Origin: Acidobacteriota bacterium
Lineage (GTDB): Bacteria; Acidobacteriota; Terriglobia; Terriglobales; Acidobacteriaceae
NCBI GenBank assembly: GCA_021779695.1
Contig: JAJYAE010000075.1
Span: 1-14,600, forward strand
Length of the DNA stretch: 14,600 nucleotides
Direction of reading: 5' to 3'
In this document: one piece after another, positions 1 to 6,135 of the stretch
Layout of the letters: every line of letters begins with the position of its first letter
How positions within the stretch are numbered: the first letter of the stretch is position 1
Position numbers and translations under genes: made by a program
The notes under the pieces: model-generated
Database searches by the model: none
Seen by the model: only the letters and a program-made list of their open reading frames with translations
Told to the model about the DNA's origin: nothing

Positions 1-3
1 CGT

Positions 4-9
4 CCTCCT
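4..9 (-). promoter_or_regulatory. Shine-Dalgarno of a gene just off the left edge
   Basis: Read on the minus strand the first bases of the window give AAAGGAGGACG, with a full AGGAGG core at positions 4-9. No start codon follows inside the window, so a minus-strand gene would begin a few bases to the left. It would lie about 120 bases after the stop of the alpha/beta-hydrolase and could continue the same transcription unit. The site is seen directly; the gene it serves is inferred. Confidence 0.4.
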
Positions 10-117
10 TTGCGCCCGCTTCGGGGGCTCGCCCCGGAAAAGCATAACGACTCAGGGTTGCCCGAGATCTGCGTGATCCCTCCCCGGACGGAGCGGCCCA
101 TCCCCGCCTGGTTTTTC

Positions 118-2136
118 TCACTGCGTCGCAAAATCCCACTCGCGCGCGCCCAGCTCTAGGAGAGTTCCCCGATCTTCCGGCAAAATCCATCGCTCAGCGG
201 CGAGTTTGTCCACAGCCTTTGCGTAACGGCTCATGTAGTCGTCGCGGCCCGCATACCGCTCGGCAATGGACGTGCGCGGATCACCTTTCGCGATACGCTC
301 TGCTGCTGTGCGTGGAAACGGTATGTACGAGAGCTCAAAGGCCACGCGCTGGTCCGGCGCGCCAATCGAAGGATCGCGCAGGTTCCAGCTTGCATAAGTC
401 GCCAGCGGAACCGTAATCTCCGGCAGCCGCACGCCATCACGCTCGTTGCCATCGGCATCCACCTGCGGCACCAGCACCGGAAACGCCTTGCCAACTTTAG
501 GTGGCTGCACGCTCAGGATGCCGCGCGTCCACTCCGGTCCAAAGTCCAGCCGGTAAGCCCGGTTCGCCTCATGCGGCACATTCACGCCAGGAATCTTCGG
601 GAACGCATACGCGCTCAGCGGCACCAGAGTCCCGTCGGCAATCTTTGGATAGCTGCTCGGCGGCGGCGGCGTGCCCGCGCGCACCCACGCATCCATGTTG
701 GTAATCATCGCCCGCCAATAGAAGCGCACCGGCAGCGGCGACTGCGCCTCCTGGCCCATCAGTTCGCCCATGCCCCTGCGCGGCGGGAACGGCCCAGAGA
801 AGTGTTGCAGCCCGGTGAAGTGGTAGATGCGCACTGCATCATGGATGCGCACATCGCGCTTGCCGTCCGCGCTTGTGTGAATCAGCGATGCCACCCGACC
901 CCAATACTCAAATGAGGTATCGGAGAAGAAGATCTTTGGCACCACGTGCTCGGCCGTCGCCCGGTCAAGCAGTCCCCCCGTCTCGCCCGTCACTGGGTCG
1001 CGTTCCGGCAGGTCAGTGAACGGAAAAATGTCTGTGGGATAGAAGACGGATGAGGTTGGCTCGGCATCGCGCGAGGGCTGCGCAAACCGGTAGTTGAAAC
1101 TGCCGCGCCCCGCACCCGCCACATGCGCCAGCACGCCGTCCAGCACCATCCTGCCCTGCTCGTCCGCGTTGAATCCCTCATAAAGAAAGTCGCGCAGAAA
1201 GCGCCCGTCCTGAGAGATGCCCTCGCCGTAAACGCGCGCCGCCGGCGCCACTGCATCCGGCGCATGCTTCGCATCGGAGGCAAAGTCGCGCACTGCGGCA
1301 AAGCCCAGACCCGCGACCACCGGATCCGCCGCGACATACACATACTCATACAGCTTGCCAGGCCTGAAGCCGCCGTCCAAATGAATAAAGCGATCGCTCG
1401 CCACAAGCTTCCCGTTCACGCTGTGGGCAAACTGCCATTGCGCGCGCGGAATCACCGTGCGCTCGCCCTCGCGTGAGTCGCGCACCGTGAGCACATTGCG
1501 CGGGTCGTCCGGCGCGGCCGCCGGATACTCCGTGCCGCCTATGTGCCCCAAGGTCAAATGCCCCAGCGGGATCTCCGCCATCCCCTGCGACGGCATCAGA
1601 TCGCCGCGCACCAGGCCCGTAATCGTCTTGCCGTGATCCTTCGCAATCGGCGCAGAAAGCGCCATCGCATTGACCCCCGGCGCATCCCACTGCCATCCGA
1701 TAGACGCAATCGTGTATCCATTCCGCAGCAGCCATCCATCGCCCGCGTCGTCCGCGAGGTTCCAGTCGCCGCCGTCCACCAGGGAGATGATGAAGCTGTG
1801 GCCCCGGTTCGGAATCTCCAGCAGCATCGTGCCATTGCCCTTCTTCGCTTCCTTGGGCCGCACCACTATGACGTTGGCAGAGAACGTAACCTCGCCATTT
1901 TGCAAGTTGACCGCATGGTCCAGATCGACAATCCCCTGATCGTGCACGTTGGCGATCGGAACCGAAAAATAGACGCGCCCCGTGATGCGCTCGTAGGCGC
2001 CCGCCGATCCAAACGCCTTGCCGGCCAGCACGTCCGTTCGGCTCTGCACCTCCACGCGGACCACCCGCGCGGCGAGCGGCGCAGCGCACAACGCCAGCAC
2101 CAGAAGTGCGCCCAGCACCGCTCTCAACCCACGCAT
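118..2136 (-). CDS. Exported alpha/beta-hydrolase domain protein (Abhydrolase_10 type)
   Basis: Predicted secreted or periplasmic hydrolase of about 672 residues. From the ATG at 2136 it has a classical Sec signal, MRGLRAVLGALLVLALCAAP, ending near LAA. The body matches my memory of the Abhydrolase_10 (PF20091) proteins: an N-terminal beta-rich part with VEVQSRTDVLAGKAFG, then the nucleophile motif GISQDGRFLRDF with the serine at about residue 308, and a late GLQHF that may carry the catalytic histidine. Substrates of this family are poorly known; esterase or lactonase activity is the natural guess. Start choice: GAGG lies seven bases before the ATG at 2136. An in-frame ATG at 2202 (694 residues) would overlap the upstream stop as TAATG, but it has no good ribosome site and would put about 22 extra residues ahead of the signal. 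It lies directly downstream of the GH79 gene on the same strand, so co-transcription is likely. The family call is firm; the substrate is unknown. Confidence 0.85.
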   Translation of the reverse strand: MRGLRAVLGALLVLALCAAPLAARVVRVEVQSRTDVLAGKAFGSAGAYERITGRVYFSVPIANVHDQGIVDLDHAVNLQNGEVTFSANVIVVRPKEAKKGNGTMLLEIPNRGHSFIISLVDGGDWNLADDAGDGWLLRNGYTIASIGWQWDAPGVNAMALSAPIAKDHGKTITGLVRGDLMPSQGMAEIPLGHLTLGHIGGTEYPAAAPDDPRNVLTVRDSREGERTVIPRAQWQFAHSVNGKLVASDRFIHLDGGFRPGKLYEYVYVAADPVVAGLGFAAVRDFASDAKHAPDAVAPAARVYGEGISQDGRFLRDFLYEGFNADEQGRMVLDGVLAHVAGAGRGSFNYRFAQPSRDAEPTSSVFYPTDIFPFTDLPERDPVTGETGGLLDRATAEHVVPKIFFSDTSFEYWGRVASLIHTSADGKRDVRIHDAVRIYHFTGLQHFSGPFPPRRGMGELMGQEAQSPLPVRFYWRAMITNMDAWVRAGTPPPPSSYPKIADGTLVPLSAYAFPKIPGVNVPHEANRAYRLDFGPEWTRGILSVQPPKVGKAFPVLVPQVDADGNERDGVRLPEITVPLATYASWNLRDPSIGAPDQRVAFELSYIPFPRTAAERIAKGDPRTSIAERYAGRDDYMSRYAKAVDKLAAERWILPEDRGTLLELGAREWDFATQ

Positions 2137-2201
2137 GCGCCCGCCTCGATCCCAGAGTCCGTCGCATCCCGTCTTTGTTCTGCTCGCGCTTTTCATCTCC
2201 A

Positions 2202-3737
2202 TTACGCCAGCGAGATCCGCACTCCAGACGCTCGCGGCACCGTCAGCGTGACTTTCCCTCCGCTTAGCGCACGTCCTTTACCTGGCTCAATCCGCGCTTC
2301 GCGGCTGTCCAGCGCAGGCGCATGCAGTGTTTCCAAGCTCACGCTGCCAGACTTGCCGCTGCCAAAATCCAGCGTCAACTCCAGGTCGCGTGATGCATCC
2401 TTATTCAGCACAATCACCGCAGTCTCTCCGCTTGCCAGCTTCGCTGCATAGGCCGTTGCATCCACGCCCGTCGCCTGCAAGGTCTGCGTCAGCTCTGCCT
2501 TCACGAGCCTCGCTCCGCTTAGCGACCCGGCAAATTTCAGCCCGTAACCCACCGGCATCAGGCGGTACTCTGACCCGAACGTTGCAATCGGCGTGTAGAA
2601 AGGATGCGGGTGACTCGCAATCTGCTCAGGCGTCGCGCCCGCATCTTTCAGCATCACATCACCGGGCAAAAATCCACCCACCGAGTTCGCCACGGACTTG
2701 CCCGTTCCGCCGTGCAGGTTCACGCCGGAGTAGTTGTTGCTCGCCAGCAGCAGCGAGTAGTCCGCCGCCCACAGCGCAGCCGCAAACACATCCGAAACGC
2801 CCGGCTTGCCGCCGCGATAGCAGGTGTTTCCTTCCGTCATGCGCACCCGTGCGCCCACCTTGTCCGCCGCGGCCGTGGCAATGTCTGCCGTGTGCTGCAC
2901 CTTCGCCATCGTCTCCGGCTTCAACAGGTTGGCAATGTTCACTTCGGGATTCGTCGCCGGCCCGCCGAAATAATAATGATGCGTCAGCGTCGTCACATGC
3001 GGAGGATTCTGAATCGACGGCCACATCGCAGCAATCTCCGTCAGCCACTCCACCTTACCCGCCACATCCGGCATGCCGAATCTGGCCTGCGGCACACGCG
3101 CCACAATCGCCCGCGCCAGCGTCAGCCATTCGTCCAGATACGTCTTTGCCGACCATGTCTTTGGATCGCGGAGGTGCCTGTCGAAGAGGTCCACCTCGTT
3201 GCCTATCTGGAAATATTGCAGTCTCGGCCCCAGCGTCTTCGCCACAAACTCCGCCTCGGCCGCCGCACGCTCTGGCGTGTTGGTCCCCATTCCAATGCCG
3301 TAGAGACACGTCCAACCTGTCGCGTTCAGAAACTCCGCCAGGTTGCGCACTGCCTCCGCCGTCACCGCATAATACTGCGGCTTCGGTTCACCCACCACCT
3401 CGCGCGTCTGCGGATGCTCCGGCTCCGGCGACTCCGGCGTCGGCTTCCAGTAGCCAAACTCGCTCGTGTTGCCGCCCAGCCGCAGTACTCCGTGCGGCGA
3501 GAGCCCCTTGCATGTGCGAATCAGCCCCGCATTCTGCGCGGAGAAAAAGCTCGGGTCGGCGAGCTGCTGCACCTCATACGACAACCCCACAAAGTCCACT
3601 GGCATATGCGGCCCTGTTGCTTCCGCAGGAATGGCGAGCGTAACCTGGGTGGCGCTCCGGGCCTGCGCGCCCAGGCGTGTGGCGGCAACCGTCAAAGCAG
3701 TAGTGGCGAGAAATTTACGTCGGCTGATTATGGTCAT
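2202..3737 (-). CDS. Tat-exported GH79-like glycoside hydrolase (beta-glucuronidase/heparanase family)
   Basis: Exported glycosidase of 511 residues. It opens with a textbook twin-arginine signal, SRRKFLATTALTVAATRLGAQA, so it should cross the inner membrane folded. The TIM-barrel part has LRLGGNTSEFGYW, then FQIGNEVDLF with the probable acid/base Glu at residue 181, and RMTEGNTC with the probable nucleophile Glu at residue 302. The order and roughly 120-residue gap resemble the retaining GH79 enzymes; the Acidobacterium capsulatum beta-glucuronidase uses Glu173 and Glu287 as I recall. The last 90 or so residues (YAAKLASGETAVIVLNKD onward) look like the GH79 C-terminal beta domain. Likely action is release of glucuronic or 4-O-methylglucuronic acid from glycans, which is inference. 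The frame extends to a TTG at 3815, but the Tat signal and a -10-like TATACT at 3785-3790 both favour the ATG at 3737. GH30 or GH39-like activity is the main alternative. Confidence 0.8.
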   Translation of the reverse strand: MTIISRRKFLATTALTVAATRLGAQARSATQVTLAIPAEATGPHMPVDFVGLSYEVQQLADPSFFSAQNAGLIRTCKGLSPHGVLRLGGNTSEFGYWKPTPESPEPEHPQTREVVGEPKPQYYAVTAEAVRNLAEFLNATGWTCLYGIGMGTNTPERAAAEAEFVAKTLGPRLQYFQIGNEVDLFDRHLRDPKTWSAKTYLDEWLTLARAIVARVPQARFGMPDVAGKVEWLTEIAAMWPSIQNPPHVTTLTHHYYFGGPATNPEVNIANLLKPETMAKVQHTADIATAAADKVGARVRMTEGNTCYRGGKPGVSDVFAAALWAADYSLLLASNNYSGVNLHGGTGKSVANSVGGFLPGDVMLKDAGATPEQIASHPHPFYTPIATFGSEYRLMPVGYGLKFAGSLSGARLVKAELTQTLQATGVDATAYAAKLASGETAVIVLNKDASRDLELTLDFGSGKSGSVSLETLHAPALDSREARIEPGKGRALSGGKVTLTVPRASGVRISLA

Positions 3738-3784
3738 GGGAATCTCTAAAGCACCGGTTGGATTCACTTCCAAAATGCACGCCA

Positions 3785-3790
3785 AGTATA
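3785..3790 (-). promoter_or_regulatory. Candidate -10 box for the GH79-hydrolase unit
   Basis: On the minus strand TATACT (five of six matches to TATAAT) lies 47 bases before the GH79 ATG, giving a predicted leader of about 40 nt. No good -35 box stands at 16-18 bases; TTGGAG at a 19-base gap is the nearest. An activator-dependent or atypical promoter is possible. It would exclude the upstream TTG start. Confidence 0.4.
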
Positions 3791-3850
3791 GCCACTCACC
3801 GTGCGTCTCCTCCAATTCAATCGTGTGAATGGAATTCTGCCCCGTCCGTC

Positions 3851-3878
3851 TTGCACCCCCATCCCTGCGACCGATAAC
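3851..3878 (+). promoter_or_regulatory. Weak candidate promoter for the kinase-RapZ/MurU unit
   Basis: TTGCAC at 3851-3856 and GATAAC at 3873-3878 are separated by 16 bases, about 40 bases before the start codon. Each matches the sigma70 consensus only partly (three and four of six). It is the best pair I see in the 180-base divergent region, but chance is a real possibility. Confidence 0.25.
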
Positions 3879-3904
3879 GTGAGAAGAGCACTCGAACTAT
3901 CTTT

Positions 3905-3910
3905 GGGAAG
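3905..3910 (+). promoter_or_regulatory. Ribosome binding site that selects the second ATG
   Basis: GGGAAG at 3905-3910 touches the first in-frame ATG (3911) with no spacing, but stands six bases before the second ATG (3917). Normal Shine-Dalgarno spacing therefore favours 3917, removing two residues from the longest frame. Confidence 0.5.
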
Positions 3911-3916
3911 ATGCAA

Positions 3917-5344
3917 ATGGACGTTCTGGCAAGGCTCTTCGAGCAGCACTTTCATGCGGCTCCGCAATCCATCGCGCCCGTGCAGGGCCAGCTCGGCGGC
4001 TCCGGGCGCGCCATCCTGCGGCTTACCGGCGCAGGCCGCACCGCCATCGGCATCGTCAATCCCGTGCGCGAAGAGAACATCGCCTTCCTCGAGTTCTCCC
4101 GCCACTTCCACCGCCACGGCCTGCCCGTCCCGGAGATCTACGCAGAAGACCTGGACAACGGCGCCTATCTCGAAGAAGATCTCGGCAGCACCACCCTCTA
4201 TGAATTCCTCGGCCAGCACCGCTCCGGCGACGCCATTGCGCCAGAGGTTGTCGAAGCCTACCGCAAGGTCGTCACGGCGCTGCCCCGGTTTCAAGTTGAA
4301 GCAGGCCGCGATCTCAACTACAAAGTCTGCTATCCGCGCGCCAGTTTTGATCGCCAGTCCATCGCCTGGGACCTGAACTACTTCAAGTACTACTTCCTCC
4401 GCCTCGCCGGAATCCCCTTCAACGAGCAGGCACTCGAAGATGACTTCGGCCGGCTCACCCGCTTCCTCCTTACCGCCGACCACGACTACTTCCTCTACCG
4501 CGATTTTCAGTCGCGCAACATCATGCTGCGCGATGGCGATCCCTGGTTCCTCGATTACCAGGGTGGCCGCCGCGGCGCGTTGCACTATGACATCGCCTCG
4601 CTGCTCTTCGACGGCAAGGCCGACTTGCCCCCGGACCTGCGCCAGCAGTTGCTCGACCACTACCTCGACGCGCTCAGCCACCACATCCCCGTCGATCGCA
4701 CGGCCTTCCTCCATCACTACTACGCCTACGTCTACGTGCGTATCCTGCAAGCGCTCGGCGCGTACGGCTTCCGCGGCTTTTACGAGCGCAAGGCCCACTT
4801 CCTTCAGAGCGTTCCCTATGCGCTCAAAAACCTGCGCTGGCTCGCGCATCATGTGCAATTGCCCGTCGCCCTGCCCACGCTCATGGAAGCCTTACAGGGC
4901 ATGCTCGCATCCGAGAAATTGCAGGCCCTCGCCGCTCCCGCACCCGAGCTCACCGTGCGCATCCGCAGCTTTTCGTTTCATCGTGAACCGCCCACCGACC
5001 CCTCCGGCAACGGCGGCGGCTTCATCTTTGACGCGCGCAGCCTCCCCAACCCAGGCCGCGAAGAGCGCTTCCGTTCGCTCACCGGCAAAGACGATTCCGT
5101 CATCGAATACCTTGTGCAGCAGGAGAGCGTGCACCGCTTCCTTGCCAGCGCGGAAGCGCTCGTTGACGCCAGTGTCAGCGCCTATCAGCAGCGCGGCTTT
5201 CAGCACCTGATGGTCTCCTTCGGCTGCACCGGAGGGCAGCACCGCTCCGTCTTTCTCGCTGAGCAGTTGGCAAAGCACCTGCGCGGCCGCAATGGCGTGC
5301 AGGTGGAGCTGCGTCACATCGAGTTGGAGAAGATGGGCCGATGA
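3917..5344 (+). CDS. APH/AmgK-like sugar kinase fused to a RapZ C-terminal domain
   Basis: Cytoplasmic two-domain protein of 475 residues; positions here count from the ATG at 3911, two residues earlier. Residues 1 to about 300 form an aminoglycoside-phosphotransferase-type kinase fold. LYRDFQSRNIML carries the catalytic Asp198 and Asn203, with the usual leading His replaced by Tyr196, and FLDYQGG carries the metal-binding Asp215. Wording around these motifs resembles AmgK, which phosphorylates N-acetylmuramate or N-acetylglucosamine at the anomeric position. Residues 346-477 match the RapZ C-terminal domain closely: GFIFDARSLPNP, RSLTGKD and FGCTGGQHRSV (Cys439 to Val447), the last being the phosphosugar-binding loop in E. 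coli RapZ. The P-loop half of RapZ is absent. The stop overlaps the next start (ATGA), so the two genes are probably translationally coupled. Inferred role: an amino-sugar kinase whose activity or partner is tuned by glucosamine-6-phosphate or a similar sugar. Kinase substrate and regulation are not proven by sequence. Confidence 0.85.
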   Translation: MDVLARLFEQHFHAAPQSIAPVQGQLGGSGRAILRLTGAGRTAIGIVNPVREENIAFLEFSRHFHRHGLPVPEIYAEDLDNGAYLEEDLGSTTLYEFLGQHRSGDAIAPEVVEAYRKVVTALPRFQVEAGRDLNYKVCYPRASFDRQSIAWDLNYFKYYFLRLAGIPFNEQALEDDFGRLTRFLLTADHDYFLYRDFQSRNIMLRDGDPWFLDYQGGRRGALHYDIASLLFDGKADLPPDLRQQLLDHYLDALSHHIPVDRTAFLHHYYAYVYVRILQALGAYGFRGFYERKAHFLQSVPYALKNLRWLAHHVQLPVALPTLMEALQGMLASEKLQALAAPAPELTVRIRSFSFHREPPTDPSGNGGGFIFDARSLPNPGREERFRSLTGKDDSVIEYLVQQESVHRFLASAEALVDASVSAYQQRGFQHLMVSFGCTGGQHRSVFLAEQLAKHLRGRNGVQVELRHIELEKMGR

Positions 5345-6117
5345 AGGCCATGATTCTCGCCGCAGGGCTGGGCACGCGCCTGCGTCCGCTCACAGACGAC
5401 CGCCCCAAGGCGCTCGTCGAGGTCGCCGGCCACACGCTGCTCGAACTCACGCTGCTGCGCCTTCGCTCATTCGGCGTCCACGAAGTCATCATCAATACGC
5501 ATCACTTCGCCGATCAGGTCGCCGAGTTCCTCCGCGCACGCGGCAGCTTCGGCATGCGCATTGAAATCTCCCGCGAAGAAGAGCTGCTCGACACCGGCGG
5601 AGGCTTGAAGAAGGCGGCTACTTTCTTCCTGCACAGCGCCGACCCCGACGAGCCCTTCCTCGTGCACAACGTCGATGTACTCAGCTCAGTCGATCTCGCC
5701 AGCATGCTGCACTTTCACCGCGAGCACTCCGCACTTGCCACGCTCGCCGTGCAGGATCGCAGCACTTCGCGCTATCTGCTTTTTGATTCCAGCGGCTTGC
5801 TCTGCGGCCGTCGCGCCGGTCTCGAAGGCCAGCCGGAATGGGCCCGCCCCGCGCGCGATGCGCAGGCGCGCGCCTTCTGCGGAATTCACGTTCTCTCGCC
5901 GCGCATCTTCTCTCTGATGCAGGAGGACGGTGCATTTTCGATCATCCCTGTCTATCTGCGCCTGGCCGCCCTCGGCGAACGTATCCTCGCTTTTCCGGCA
6001 GAGGATGCCTACTGGCGAGATCTCGGCCGCCCGGAGAGCATCAAGCTGGCAACACGCGAGTTCGAAAATGGTCTCGATCTCCAATGCGACGCAAGGGCTC
6101 CCCGGCCGGCGCATTGA
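5341..6117 (+). CDS. MurU-like sugar-1-phosphate nucleotidyltransferase
   Basis: Cytoplasmic enzyme of 258 residues predicted to join a sugar-1-phosphate to a nucleoside triphosphate, releasing pyrophosphate. The N-terminus is the classic signature: LAAGLGTRLRPLT at 6-18, then Pro22-Lys23. DTGGGLKKA at 84-92 and HNVDV with the metal-binding Asp112 follow; YWRDLGRPES near residue 226 is the usual C-terminal contact. It is somewhat longer than Pseudomonas MurU. Family members also include GlmU-, RfbA- and mannose-1-phosphate-type enzymes, and sequence alone does not settle the sugar. The four-base overlap with an AmgK-like kinase points to the AmgK-MurU pair, which rebuilds UDP-MurNAc from recycled cell-wall sugar without passing through glucosamine-6-phosphate. 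No acetyltransferase domain is present, so GlmU is excluded. Confidence 0.85.
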   Translation: MKAMILAAGLGTRLRPLTDDRPKALVEVAGHTLLELTLLRLRSFGVHEVIINTHHFADQVAEFLRARGSFGMRIEISREEELLDTGGGLKKAATFFLHSADPDEPFLVHNVDVLSSVDLASMLHFHREHSALATLAVQDRSTSRYLLFDSSGLLCGRRAGLEGQPEWARPARDAQARAFCGIHVLSPRIFSLMQEDGAFSIIPVYLRLAALGERILAFPAEDAYWRDLGRPESIKLATREFENGLDLQCDARAPRPAH

Positions 6118-6135
6118 GATGGCAAGATAGATGTC

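Noticed and set aside
18..40. Hairpin GGGG-CTCG-CCCC as a terminator of the left unit
   Set aside because: The stem is short, flanked by a mismatch, followed by no T-run, and lies next to a probable ribosome site for the following gene.
1543..3643. Plus-strand open frames of 302 and 438 codons opposite the two exported hydrolases
   Set aside because: They are Arg-, Pro-, His- and Ser-rich with no domain, overlap genes with clear catalytic motifs, and lack ribosome sites.
3764..4858. Minus-strand open frame of 364 codons opposite the kinase-RapZ gene
   Set aside because: It is antisense to a well-supported gene, is dominated by Val, Glu and Ala, and shows no recognisable motif. Long antisense frames are expected in GC-rich, codon-biased DNA.
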